Source of the DNA: Phycicoccus sp. CSK15P-2
GTDB taxonomy: Bacteria; Actinomycetota; Actinomycetes; Actinomycetales; Dermatophilaceae
DNA: 64,000 bases
Reading direction: 5' to 3'
Assembly: GCF_016888005.1 (NCBI RefSeq)
Contig: NZ_JAFDVE010000009.1
Span: forward strand, 1 to 64,000
The notes beneath the pieces were generated by a model. It made no database searches and was not told the DNA's origin. It was given only the letters and a program-made list of their open reading frames with translations. A program made the position numbers and the translations under genes. Each line of letters starts with the position of its first letter. Position 1 is the stretch's first letter. Positions 48,019-56,902 of the stretch are shown piece after piece.

Positions 48019-49425
48019 ATGACCGTCTCCCCGGCCGCGGTCCGGGCGGCGCTCACGGACGCGGTGCCCGATGTCTACTGGATGGACCGTCCCGCGCTGC
48101 GCCCCGTCGCGCGGCCCGCGCTGACCGGCAGTGGCCTCCGTACGGACCTGGTGGTCGTCGGAGGCGGGTTCACCGGTCTGTGGGCCGCGGTCCAGGCGAA
48201 GGAGGACGACCCGTCCCGCGACGTCGTTCTGCTCGAGGCCGGCCGGTTCGGCATCGCGGCGTCCGGGCGCAACGGCGGTTTCGTCAGCCCGTCGCTCACC
48301 CACGGGCTGGCGCAGGGGGTGGCGTGCTGGCCGGACGAGATCGGGCGGCTCGAGCGGCTGGGCGCCGAGAACATGGCCGCGTTCATCGCCACACTGGAGC
48401 GCCACGGGGTGGATGCCGACCTCCACGTGCCGGGCGAGCTGACGACGGCGCTCACCGAGCACCAGGTGACCACGGTCCGCGAGCTGCACGACCTGCACCG
48501 CGAGCACGGCGTTCCGGTAGCCCTGCTCGACGCCGAGGCCACCCGGGCGCTCGTCGACTCGCCCCGGTACCTCGCCGGGATGCTCGACCCGACCGTTGGG
48601 CTCGTCGACCCGGCCCGGCTCGTCTGGGGTCTCGCGGACGTCGCCGAGCGGCTCGGGGTGCGGCTGCACGAGGACACCGCCGTCACCGGGCTCGACGTCG
48701 ACGGGTCGGGGGTGCGGGTGTCCACCGAGTGGGGAGCCGTGACCGGGCGGCGCGTCGTCCTCGGCACCGGCGCCTTCCCCGGGCCGCTGCGGAGGCTGCG
48801 GTACTGGACGGTGCCGGTGTACGACCACGTCCTCATGTCCGAGCCGCTCAGCGCGACGCAGCTGGCCGAGGTCGGCTGGGAGGGGCGGGAGGGGATCACC
48901 GACGCCGGCAACCAGTTCCACTACTACCGGCGCACCCTCGATGACCGGGTGCTGTTCGGCGGCTACGACGCGAGCTACCACTTCCCGGGGCGGATCGACC
49001 CGCGTTACGAGCAGTCGCCGTCGCACGACCTGCTGGCCCGGCACTTCCTCGAGATCTTCCCGCAGCTGGAGGGCATCCGGTTCACCCACCGTTGGGCCGG
49101 GGTCATCGACACCACGACGCGGTTCACCCCGGTGTTCGGGACGGCGCTCGGCGGGCGGGTGTCGTACGCCGTGGGCTACACGGGCCTCGGCGTGGCGTCG
49201 ACGCGGTTCGGGGCGCGGGTCGCGCTCGACCTCGTGGACGGCCGGGACACCGAGGCGACGCGGCTGTCGATGGTGCGCCGCAAGCCGCTGCCCTTCCCGC
49301 CGGAGCCGGTGCGCGGTGCGGGTATCCGTCTGACCCGGGCGGCGCTGGCCGCCGAGGACCGCACGGGGCGTCGTGGCCCGTGGCTCAGGGCCCTGGACCG
49401 GCTGGGTGTCGGCTTCGACAGCTGA
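48019..49425 (+). CDS. FAD-dependent amine/amino-acid oxidase-type oxidoreductase
   Basis: A 468-residue DAO-family flavoprotein. The FAD motif V-V-V-G-G-G-F-T-G-L-W-A-A is near residue 52, followed by A-S-G-R-N-G-G-F-V-S. The C-terminus closes with Y-A-V-G-Y-T-G-L-G-V-A. The overall plan resembles gamma-glutamylputrescine oxidase (PuuB) and glycine oxidase; the substrate is not fixed. It is divergent from the glutamate transporter, so a glutamate- or amine-related role is possible. CATGAT ends six bases before the ATG. Confidence 0.85.
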   Translation: MTVSPAAVRAALTDAVPDVYWMDRPALRPVARPALTGSGLRTDLVVVGGGFTGLWAAVQAKEDDPSRDVVLLEAGRFGIAASGRNGGFVSPSLTHGLAQGVACWPDEIGRLERLGAENMAAFIATLERHGVDADLHVPGELTTALTEHQVTTVRELHDLHREHGVPVALLDAEATRALVDSPRYLAGMLDPTVGLVDPARLVWGLADVAERLGVRLHEDTAVTGLDVDGSGVRVSTEWGAVTGRRVVLGTGAFPGPLRRLRYWTVPVYDHVLMSEPLSATQLAEVGWEGREGITDAGNQFHYYRRTLDDRVLFGGYDASYHFPGRIDPRYEQSPSHDLLARHFLEIFPQLEGIRFTHRWAGVIDTTTRFTPVFGTALGGRVSYAVGYTGLGVASTRFGARVALDLVDGRDTEATRLSMVRRKPLPFPPEPVRGAGIRLTRAALAAEDRTGRRGPWLRALDRLGVGFDS

Positions 49426-49428
49426 GCG

Positions 49429-50172
49429 CTACGCGTCCGGGTCGGGTTCGCCGCCCAGGCGCTCGACGAGGGCGCGCAGCTCGGCGATCTGGTCCGACAG
49501 CTCGTGGACGTCCCGCCGCGTCGCGGCCTCGGACTCCTCCTCGATGTCCTGGACGCGCTCGATGAGCCAGCTCGCGAACGTCGCCGTCACGACACCGAGC
49601 AGGGCGATGCCGGCGAGCATGAGTCCCACCGCGACGACCCGGCCCTCGACCGTGACCGGGTAGGTGTCGCCGTACCCGACCGTCGTGACGGTCACGGTCG
49701 CCCACCACAGGGCGTCGCCGACGTTCGCGATGGTGGCGTCGGGGGCGCCGCGTTCGGCGTCGAGCATGGCGAGCGCGGCGACGACGATGACCGTCAGGGT
49801 GCCGCCGACGACGTAGACGGCGACCCGCCCGCGCAGTGACCCGCCGGCCTTGCGGTTGAGGACCCCGAGCAGCGTGACCAGCCGCAGCAGCTGCAACGGC
49901 CGGAGCAGGGGGAGCAGGACGACCGCGAGGTCCAGCAGGTTGCCGCGCACGAACGTCAGCCGCTGCTCGGCGAGGGCGAGCCGGACGCCGTAGTCGACGA
50001 TGAAGACGGCCCACGCCACGAGTGACGCCATCTCCAGGGCGAACACCGTCTGCTGCGACAGCGACGGCTGCAGGATGGGCCACGCGTAGGCCACGAGGAA
50101 GACGGCGGCGCCGATGGTCAGCGGCCACTCCGTGCGGCGTTCCCAGAGCTCGCGGCGGTGGTCGTTCTGCAT
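49429..50172 (-). CDS. Voltage-gated-type potassium channel
   Basis: A 247-residue six-helix channel. The selectivity filter is T-V-T-T-V-G-Y-G-D-T near residue 170. An S4-like basic helix is seen at L-L-R-P-L-Q-L-L-R-L-V-T-L, but has few charges, so gating may be weak. The C-terminus (E-E-E-S-E-A-A-T-R-R, L-S-D-Q-I-A-E-L-R-A-L-V) is a coiled coil for tetramer assembly. Convergent with the oxidoreductase, three bases between stops. Confidence 0.9.
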   Translation of the reverse strand: MQNDHRRELWERRTEWPLTIGAAVFLVAYAWPILQPSLSQQTVFALEMASLVAWAVFIVDYGVRLALAEQRLTFVRGNLLDLAVVLLPLLRPLQLLRLVTLLGVLNRKAGGSLRGRVAVYVVGGTLTVIVVAALAMLDAERGAPDATIANVGDALWWATVTVTTVGYGDTYPVTVEGRVVAVGLMLAGIALLGVVTATFASWLIERVQDIEEESEAATRRDVHELSDQIAELRALVERLGGEPDPDA

Positions 50173-50206
50173 GCCGTCATGCTGTCACGGCACCGCGCGG
50201 CCGGGG

Positions 50207-50893
50207 TCAGGCGTCGAACGTCGCCCGGAGGGCCTCGGCGATCTGGTGGGGGCACCGCGCCGGGGCGGCGAAGGGCAGGTCGATGCGATGGGCCCCTCGA
50301 GCGTCGACCCACGAGACCTCGGCGCCCAGCTCGTCGACGGAGGTCAGCTCGGCCGCGGCGACCGCCTCGACGGGGATGGCCATCCGGCGCGCGACGAAGG
50401 CGCGGACCTCGGTGCCGTGGCACTCGCGCGAGTGAGCCACGAAGGCGTCGGCGACCGACGGAAGGTCGGGGGCCGTCTCGACCGCACCGTCGTACGCGGC
50501 CAGTGGGACCACGGCGCCCCTGGTGTCCGACTCACCGCTGTGGACGCTGACGAACAGGGGGACCAGGCGCACCTCCATCCTGGGGACCGGGAGGTGGAGA
50601 TGGATGTCGGCGACGGCGAGACTGCCGGAGAGCCGGACCCAGGTGCCGGGAGGCCCGGCGACGTCACTGCGCACCTTGAGGACGGCTCCGGCTCCGGCGC
50701 GTGCCGCTCCGGCGAGTGCGGAGTCGATCGAGCAGTGGACGGTGGGCATTCCCTCGACGTCGGACAGGGCGAGAATGCCGTCGTCGTGCCCCGTGCGGTT
50801 CACGTCGTCGACGGCGAGTGTCGCCTCCATGGGGGTGCGGACAGCAGCTCGCGCCCAGCGGGCGAGCTCGTGCACGGTGCGTGTGGTAGCCAC
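50207..50893 (-). CDS. DUF2470-domain, HugZ-like protein
   Basis: A 228-residue protein. The N-terminal 140 residues have a split-barrel (pyridoxamine oxidase-like) pattern, V-R-L-S-G-S-L and V-P-L-F-V-S. The C-terminal 85 residues are DUF2470 (F-V-A-H-S-R-E-C-H, V-D-E-L-G-A-E-V-S-W-V-D, H-R-I-D-L-P-F). Similar proteins (HugZ/HutZ) bind or break down haem. GTG start with AAGGAG upstream. The DtxR-like boxes in front support an iron or haem function. Confidence 0.72.
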   Translation of the reverse strand: MATTRTVHELARWARAAVRTPMEATLAVDDVNRTGHDDGILALSDVEGMPTVHCSIDSALAGAARAGAGAVLKVRSDVAGPPGTWVRLSGSLAVADIHLHLPVPRMEVRLVPLFVSVHSGESDTRGAVVPLAAYDGAVETAPDLPSVADAFVAHSRECHGTEVRAFVARRMAIPVEAVAAAELTSVDELGAEVSWVDARGAHRIDLPFAAPARCPHQIAEALRATFDA

Positions 50894-50907
50894 GGACTGC
50901 TCCTTGG

Positions 50908-50936
50908 TTAGGTCATCCTAACTAAGGATAACCTTA
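50908..50936 (-). promoter_or_regulatory. Two overlapping DtxR/IdeR-like iron boxes
   Basis: TTAGGTCATCCTAACTAAG (50908-50926) resembles the iron-box consensus TTAGGTTAGGCTAACCTAA. TAAGGATAACCTTA (50923-50936) is a second palindrome. They lie 15-43 bases before the DUF2470 start, over its likely promoter. Iron-bound DtxR/IdeR would repress the gene. Confidence 0.65.
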
Positions 50937-51184
50937 CCTGACGATCGGGAGTCCACGCAGACGGCCCGGGCCAGCGGTGGCACGCGCGCTCGGCTCCGTT
51001 CTCCCACTCGTCAAAGTCATGAGATGCCAAGAAAATGTCAAAATATTGCACTCTGCTGTTGTCTGCTTGCTATGCCCGCGCGTAGCGTCCTCGGTCAGGT
51101 GGACAGTCGTCCACCAGGTCACGACGGCGTGGCACCATTCGGGTCGGTGCACCGCATGAACAAGGGACAGGGTGGTACACCACG

Positions 51185-54100
51185 ATGGAGACACGACGTC
51201 GACGGGTCCGGCCGCTCGGTGCAGCGATCGCGGTCGTGACCGCGCTGCTGGTGACCTCGGGGGTGTCCTTCGGTGCGGCGGCGTCCGCCGCACCGGTCGA
51301 CCTGGCTGCTGGACGTGCCACCGGAGAGTCCAGCCACGCGGACGTGTACCCGTCCTCGAACATCACCGACGGGGACCGCGCGACCTACTGGGAGAGCGCG
51401 AACAGGTCGTTCCCGCAGTGGGTTCAGGTGGACCTCGGCCGGAGCGCGACCGTGCAGAGCCTGCGCCTGCAGCTGCCGGCCGGATGGGAGGCGCGGAGCC
51501 AGACCATCGCGGTGTCGGCCGGTGCCGGCGGGTCCGCACTCTCCACCGTGAAGGCGGCTGCCGACTACACCTTCGCTCCGGTGTCCGGCAACACCGTCGA
51601 GATCGACGTCCCGGATCTCGACGCCCGGGTCGTCCGCCTGACCTTCACCGCCAACACCGTGTGGCCGGCGGGTCAGCTCTCCGAGCTGCAGGTGCTGGGC
51701 ACGGAGGATGCGTCCCCGACCCCCTCGCCCACACCGTCGGGCGGGTCGGTCGTCGAGCTGGCACGGGGCAAGAGCATCAGTGCGTCGTCGACTCAGCAGA
51801 CCTATGTCGCCGCACACGCCAACGACGGTAACCGGACGACCTACTGGGAGGGCGCCGCCGGGCAGTACCCGTCGACCCTCACCGTGGCTCTCGGCGCCCC
51901 GGCATCGCTCGACCGCCTCACCATCGCTCTCAACCCGGACCAGGCATGGTCGCCTCGGGCCCAGACCCTGTCGGTCCTCGGGCGAACGAGCGGCTCCACA
52001 GAGTTGCGGACGCTCACAGCCGGAGACACCTACTCCTTCGACCCGTCCACCGGCAACACGGTGACGATCCCGGTCAGCGGTGCGGACATCTCGGAGGTCC
52101 GGCTCCGCTTCACCGCGAACACCGGGGCAGGCAACGGGCAGGTCGCGGAGCTCGAGGTGTGGGGCACCCCGGCCCCGACGCCGGACCTCACGGTCTCGTC
52201 GGTCACGTCGTCCCCGGAGAGCCCGACCGAGTCGAGTGAGCTGACGCTGTCCGCGACCGTGGAGAACGTCGGTACCGCGGGATCGTCGCCGAGCTCGGTG
52301 CGCTTCTCCGTCGACGACGCCGATGTCGACACCACCGCGGTTCCTGCGCTGGAGCCTGGTGGTTCCGCCACCGTGAGCGTGTCCGCACCGGCGCAGCCTG
52401 CCGGTAGTCACACCGTCACCGCCATGGTCGACCCGGACGAGGAGGAGGCCGAGCTCGACGAGTCGAACAACACCGGTAGCGCCCCGGTCGCGGTCGCCGA
52501 GACCCCCAGCGCGGACCTCGTGCCGGTCCTGACGTTCTCGCCCCAGGCGCCTCGAGCCGGCCAGACAGTGACCTTCTCGGTGGCGGTCCGCAACGTCGGC
52601 TCCCGGGCGACGTCCTCGGATCCGCACGCCGTCACCGTGCGGATCGCGGGTGGCTCGGGCTCCGACAGGACCCTGACCGGGTCGGTCGCCGGGGCGATCG
52701 CTCCGGGCGCGACGAGCCCGGCCGTCGACGTCGGCTCGTGGAGGGCTGCTGACGGCAGCTGGTCCGTGACGACGACGGTGGCCGACGACGACAACGAGAT
52801 CGCCGCCCGGCGGGGCAACAACACCGGGACCACTCCGCTGCTCGTGGGTCGCGGCGCCAGCGTGCCGTGGACCGAGCTCGAGGCAGAGGACGGCACCGCC
52901 GGTGGGGGTGCGACCGTCGTCGGCCCCAACCGCACCGTGGGGGACCTCGCCGGAGAGGCGTCCGGCCGACGGGCGGTGGTCCTCGACGCAACGGGGGAGT
53001 ACGTGGAGTGGACGACCCCGGTGGCGACCAACACCCTCGTGGCCCGGTTCGCCATGCCGGACGCTCCGGGCGGCGGTGGTATCGACTCGTCGATCAACCT
53101 CTACGTCGACGGCCGGTTCGTACGCTCCATCCCGTTGACCAGCCGGTACGCCTGGGTCTACGGGAACGAGACCAACCCGGGCAACACCCCGGTGGAGAAC
53201 CAGCAGCGGCACATCTACGACGAGGCGAACGTGCTCCTGGACTCCACGGTGCCCGCCGGAGCCCGGATCAGGCTGCAGAAGGACCAGGCGAACTCCGCGG
53301 CCTACTACTCGCTGGACTTCGTCGACCTCGAGGAGGTCGCCCCGGTCGCGAACCCCGACCCCACGAGGTACGTCGAGCCTCGCGGCAGGGACCAGCAGGC
53401 CATCCAGGCCGCCATCGACACGGTCATCCAGGACCCCGGCAAGGCCGGTGTCTACCTCCCGGCGGGCACCTACACGATGGGGAACAAGGCCCAGGTTTAC
53501 GGACGCGCGATGACGATCACCGGGGCCGGGCCGTGGTACACGCGGATCACCGCTGCGCCGGGCAGCTCGAACACCGACATCGGCTTCAACGGGCAGTCGG
53601 GAGCGAGCGGGTCGACGTTCTCCCAGATGGGGTTCTTCGGCAACTACGTACAGCGCATCGACGGGCCGGGCAAGGCGTTCGACCTCACCAACGTCTCGGA
53701 CATGACGATCTCGGACGTCTGGGTGGAGCACATGGTGTGCATGTTCTGGGCGTCGAACATCGACGACTCGACGGTGACCGACTCACGCATCCGCAACACC
53801 TGGGCCGACGGCATCAACATGACCAACGGCAGCTCCGGCAACACGATCCGGAACATCGAGGCGCGGACCACGGGTGACGACTCGTTCGCCATGTTCGCAG
53901 CCACCGACAACGGGGGCTCGGGCCAGTCCGGCAACGTGTTCGAGAACCTCACGTCACGCCTGACCTGGCGCGCCGCGGGGCTGGCGGTGTACGGCGGGTC
54001 GGACAACACCGTGCGCAACATGCGGATCGCCGACACCCTGGTCTACTCAGGGGTGACGATCTCCTCGCTCGACTTCGGCATCCCGATGGAGGGCTTCAGC

Positions 54101-54520
54101 GGCACCACGATCTTCGACGGCATCACCATCGAACGGTCGGGCGGCCACTTCTGGGGCTCGCAGACCTTCCCCGGCATGTGGCTGTTCTCGGCGCAGAAGA
54201 CGTTCACGGGCATCCGGGTGCGCAACGTCGACATCGTCGACCCCACCTACTCGGGGATCATGTTCCAGACCAACTACTCCGGCGGGTCGGCGCAGCAGCC
54301 CATCCGGGACACGACCTTCGAGAACGTCACGATCACCGGGGCGCACAAGAGCGGCGACGCGTTCGACGCGAAGTCCGGTTTCGGCATCTGGGCGAACGAG
54401 ATGCCCGAGCAGGGCCAAGGCCCTGCGGTCGGCTCGGCGACCTTCACGAACCTGGAGCTCTCCGACAACGCGCAGGACATCCGCAACACGACCTCGACGT
54501 TCACCATCACCGTGAACTGA
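51185..54520 (+). CDS. Large secreted GH87-like alpha-glucanase with two discoidin and two CARDB domains
   Basis: A 1111-residue secreted protein. Signal peptide at 1-37 (A-A-A-S-A-A). Two F5/8-type C domains (about 40-175, 190-325) each have S-x-x-x-x-x-Y-x-x-x-x-x-x-D-G-x-R-x-T-Y-W-E. Two CARDB domains follow (335-425, 435-555), then a CBM6-like jelly roll (560-715) and a right-handed beta-helix to the end. Acidic motifs W-A-D-G-I-N near 875 and T-T-G-D-D-S near 896 match the GH87 (mycodextranase/alpha-1,3-glucanase) pattern. A TTGTCT/TAGCGT pair at 51059 and 51083 may be its promoter. Likely acts outside the cell on polysaccharide. Confidence 0.82.
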   Translation: METRRRRVRPLGAAIAVVTALLVTSGVSFGAAASAAPVDLAAGRATGESSHADVYPSSNITDGDRATYWESANRSFPQWVQVDLGRSATVQSLRLQLPAGWEARSQTIAVSAGAGGSALSTVKAAADYTFAPVSGNTVEIDVPDLDARVVRLTFTANTVWPAGQLSELQVLGTEDASPTPSPTPSGGSVVELARGKSISASSTQQTYVAAHANDGNRTTYWEGAAGQYPSTLTVALGAPASLDRLTIALNPDQAWSPRAQTLSVLGRTSGSTELRTLTAGDTYSFDPSTGNTVTIPVSGADISEVRLRFTANTGAGNGQVAELEVWGTPAPTPDLTVSSVTSSPESPTESSELTLSATVENVGTAGSSPSSVRFSVDDADVDTTAVPALEPGGSATVSVSAPAQPAGSHTVTAMVDPDEEEAELDESNNTGSAPVAVAETPSADLVPVLTFSPQAPRAGQTVTFSVAVRNVGSRATSSDPHAVTVRIAGGSGSDRTLTGSVAGAIAPGATSPAVDVGSWRAADGSWSVTTTVADDDNEIAARRGNNTGTTPLLVGRGASVPWTELEAEDGTAGGGATVVGPNRTVGDLAGEASGRRAVVLDATGEYVEWTTPVATNTLVARFAMPDAPGGGGIDSSINLYVDGRFVRSIPLTSRYAWVYGNETNPGNTPVENQQRHIYDEANVLLDSTVPAGARIRLQKDQANSAAYYSLDFVDLEEVAPVANPDPTRYVEPRGRDQQAIQAAIDTVIQDPGKAGVYLPAGTYTMGNKAQVYGRAMTITGAGPWYTRITAAPGSSNTDIGFNGQSGASGSTFSQMGFFGNYVQRIDGPGKAFDLTNVSDMTISDVWVEHMVCMFWASNIDDSTVTDSRIRNTWADGINMTNGSSGNTIRNIEARTTGDDSFAMFAATDNGGSGQSGNVFENLTSRLTWRAAGLAVYGGSDNTVRNMRIADTLVYSGVTISSLDFGIPMEGFSGTTIFDGITIERSGGHFWGSQTFPGMWLFSAQKTFTGIRVRNVDIVDPTYSGIMFQTNYSGGSAQQPIRDTTFENVTITGAHKSGDAFDAKSGFGIWANEMPEQGQGPAVGSATFTNLELSDNAQDIRNTTSTFTITVN

Positions 54521-54533
54521 AGCGGGCTGTGGG

Positions 54534-54607
54534 TGGGGCGTGTCGGGCTTGAACCGACGACCGGCGGATTATGAGTCCGCTGCTCTGACCGACTGAGCTA
54601 ACGCCCC
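54534..54607 (-). tRNA. tRNA with CAU anticodon (elongator Met or Ile2)
   Basis: A 74-base cloverleaf on the minus strand: acceptor GGGGCGT/ACGCCCC, discriminator A, anticodon loop CTCATAA with CAT at 54573-54571, T-arm GTCGG-TTCAAGC-CCGAC. CCA is not encoded. It lacks the initiator acceptor mismatch, so it is not initiator tRNA. Met versus lysidine-modified Ile2 cannot be decided by eye. TAGGCT about 26 bases upstream is a possible -10. Confidence 0.93.
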
Positions 54608-54894
54608 TCGCGCGGCGGGTGCCGCGGCTCGGTGAGCCTATCGTCGGCCAGCCCGGCGCCGGCCGGAGCATCGGACAGGCAACACCCGACGCGACGGGGA
54701 CCGGGGGAGGTGTCGACCAGGATCGAGGCGGGACGGGACCGAGACCGCCCGTCGCGAGGGGGTTTATGCCTGTCGGAGCGGACGTTGCGGCCGGCGCCGG
54801 GAGGTCACAGGGTCGCCCGACGACCGCGACAGGTCCGGCACAGACCACCGGCCGACCGTGGTGTCAGCAGGTCCCCGACGACGAAGGAGCTCTC

Positions 54895-55470
54895 ATGGAC
54901 CGCAACACCAAGACCATGGCCATCGGCGGTGTCGGCATCGCCGCCGCCGTCGCCCTCGGCCTGACCGGCGCCGCGCTCGCCAACGCCGACGACACCTCCC
55001 GCACGGCCGCGTCCTCCTCGGCGAGCGCCGGCTCGGGCGCGCAGGCCAACGGCAGCGGCAGCACCGACACCCTCCCGGAGGGCGGTGAGCCCGGCGGGAG
55101 CGGCACGAGCGGTGGCCCGCAGGGCCAGGGCGGCGGCCCCGGGATGGACGGCGGCGGCACCCTGACCGCCGACGCCGCGAGCAAGGCGGTCGAGGCGGCC
55201 CAGGGCGAGCTCGACGGCGGTACCGTCACCGGCGTCCGCGCCATGTCCGACGGCACCTACGAGGTGACCGTCACGAACGACTCCGGCCGTGTCGACGTCC
55301 TCGTCAGCGCCGACTTCGAGGTCACCGGCACCGAGGAGCACGGCCAGGGCGGCCCCGGCGGGACGCGTGGCGGCGACGGCGGGCCCGGAGGGCAGCAGGG
55401 GCAGTCGAGCGACCCGAGCGACGCCAACGGCACGGGCAGCACGACGGGAGCGACGACCTCGACGGTCTGA
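54895..55470 (+). CDS. Exported PepSY-like protein with Gly/Ser-rich flanks
   Basis: A 191-residue protein with an N-terminal signal or anchor (M-D-R-N-T-K-T-M-A-I-G-G-V-G-I-A-A-A-V-A-L). Residues 30-85 are Ser/Gly/Pro-rich. At about 90-145 a PepSY-like fold follows (A-S-K-A-V-E-A-A-Q ... G-T-Y-E-V-T-V-T-N-D-S-G-R-V-D-V-L-V), then another Gly/Gln/Ser tail. PepSY domains may inhibit peptidases in the envelope. AAGGAG precedes the ATG. The 287-base gap before it shows nothing else. Confidence 0.7.
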   Translation: MDRNTKTMAIGGVGIAAAVALGLTGAALANADDTSRTAASSSASAGSGAQANGSGSTDTLPEGGEPGGSGTSGGPQGQGGGPGMDGGGTLTADAASKAVEAAQGELDGGTVTGVRAMSDGTYEVTVTNDSGRVDVLVSADFEVTGTEEHGQGGPGGTRGGDGGPGGQQGQSSDPSDANGTGSTTGATTSTV

Positions 55471-55493
55471 CCCGGACGCCCTCCCGTCCTCCA

Positions 55494-55539
55494 CACCCGC
55501 ACCGGGACCACGTGATTCGTGGGATTCCTGGTGCGGGTG
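55494..55539. terminator. Nested hairpin after the PepSY-like gene
   Basis: CACCCGCACC (55494-55503) pairs with GGTGCGGGTG (55530-55539); inside, CCACG-TGATT-CGTGG (55508-55522) forms a second stem. It starts 23 bases after the stop and lies 138 bases before the DUF3145 gene. A terminator or cruciform-like site is likely. Confidence 0.6.
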
Positions 55540-55677
55540 CGGTGTGTGGTGCACAATGGCCGTGACAACCGGTTCGTCCACGACGGGCCCGTACAGCTGA
55601 AGCACCGGCAGCACGCACCGGTCTCGCACGCGCGACGGCGTTGGGGAAGACGTCCACCGCACGTGAAGGAGACCAGG

Positions 55678-56193
55678 ATGTCTGTCGCGATGCCGCGCAC
55701 CGCAACCAGGGGAGTGGTCTACGTCCACTCGACCCCCAAGGCGTTGTGCCCGCATGTGGTCTGGGCGATCGAGGGAGTCCTCGGCGCCCGCGTCAGCGTG
55801 CACTGGACCGACCAGCCCGCAGCCCCCGGCATGGTGCGCGCCGAGCTCAGCTGGGCCGGCGAGTCCGGCACGGGCGCCCTGCTCGCCAGCGCTCTGCGGG
55901 GCTGGGACCACCTGCGCTACGAGGTCACCGAGGAGCCGAGCCCCGGCTGCGACGGCTCGCGCTGGTCGCACACGCCCCGGCTCGGCATCCACCACACCTG
56001 GACCTCCGCCAACGGCGACGCGGTCGTCAACGAGGACCGCCTCCGCGAGGTCGTCGCGCTCGCCCAGGGCAGCCCGGACGCCATGGCCGAGATGCTCGAG
56101 GAGCTGCTCGGGGCCGAGTGGGACGAGGAGCTCGAGCCGTTCCGCTACGCCGGCGAGGGCGCGCCGGTGCGCTGGCTGCACAAGGTCGGCTGA
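55678..56193 (+). CDS. DUF3145 family protein
   Basis: A 171-residue member of a family restricted to Actinobacteria, with the start R-G-V-V-Y-V-H-S-T-P-K-A-L-C-P-H-V-V-W-A-I and the C-terminal P-F-R-Y-A-G-E-G-A-P-V-R-W-L. Function unknown. It lies near the fab cluster here as in other genera. AAGGAGA precedes the ATG at 55678. Confidence 0.88.
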   Translation: MSVAMPRTATRGVVYVHSTPKALCPHVVWAIEGVLGARVSVHWTDQPAAPGMVRAELSWAGESGTGALLASALRGWDHLRYEVTEEPSPGCDGSRWSHTPRLGIHHTWTSANGDAVVNEDRLREVVALAQGSPDAMAEMLEELLGAEWDEELEPFRYAGEGAPVRWLHKVG

Positions 56194-56253
56194 CCGACAG
56201 AACGGCTCCGCGGGCGCAGGGTGGCCGCGGCACGAGGCGGGAGACCGGGCCGG

Positions 56254-56847
56254 CTACCGGAGCCGTTCCACGAAGCGGGTGCCCAGGGTGTCCCGCAGGA
56301 GGGCGAGCCCGTCAGCCCCGAGGAGCTCGATGGGGACCGCCCACGCCCGTTCTGCCCCGGCCTGGTCGAGGAGCAACACGCCGCGGACGTAGCGGGCCCG
56401 CGTGACGGTGGCGGGGTCGACGACGACCTCGTGAGACGGCAGGACGAACGTGAACCGCTCGGGGGTGTACTCCGCCGACACGAGCGTGCCCACCGAGCAG
56501 CGGAGCTCGACCTGCTGGCGCATATCGCGACGCAGCGTCCGCTTCGCGTGCCAGAGGTCGAAGCCCGTCAGGAGTGCAAAAACGCCGAGGAACGCCGTCG
56601 TGCCGCGGACCGTCCCCGCGAGGCCGTCGGTGCGTCCCAGGGCATGGAGGACGACCACGAGGGCGAGGAACACCGCGGCGACGAGCACGTGGTGCACCGT
56701 GAACCGCCGCCAGTACCCCGGCGCGCCCTCGATGTCCTCGACGAGGACGGACGACTCCCGGGCGATGACCTCACGGGTGCTCACGTACGACGCCGAGGCC
56801 CGCCGCTCCGCGACGCCGCCGACACCGTCGTTCGTCCCGTCCTGCAC
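56254..56847 (-). CDS. Membrane protein with two helices, YcxB-like
   Basis: A 197-residue protein: short N-terminal part, two membrane segments (V-L-V-A-A-V-F-L-A-L-V-V-V and A-F-L-G-V-F-A-L-L-T), then a soluble domain with C-S-V-G-T-L-V-S-A-E-Y and W-A-V-P-I-E-L-L-G-A-D-G. This layout fits YcxB-like proteins, whose role is unknown. The start GTG 56847 is uncertain. Confidence 0.6.
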   Translation of the reverse strand: MQDGTNDGVGGVAERRASASYVSTREVIARESSVLVEDIEGAPGYWRRFTVHHVLVAAVFLALVVVLHALGRTDGLAGTVRGTTAFLGVFALLTGFDLWHAKRTLRRDMRQQVELRCSVGTLVSAEYTPERFTFVLPSHEVVVDPATVTRARYVRGVLLLDQAGAERAWAVPIELLGADGLALLRDTLGTRFVERLR

Positions 56848-56902
56848 GGCGACAGGGTAACGGCGGCCCGGGCCGCCCGTGCGGCTTCGGCCCGATGCGG
56901 GC

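Noticed and set aside
54608-54894. Possible cyclic-di-AMP or other riboswitch before the exported PepSY-like gene
   Set aside because: I could find neither the conserved core nor a set of stems; only scattered GC-rich repeats.
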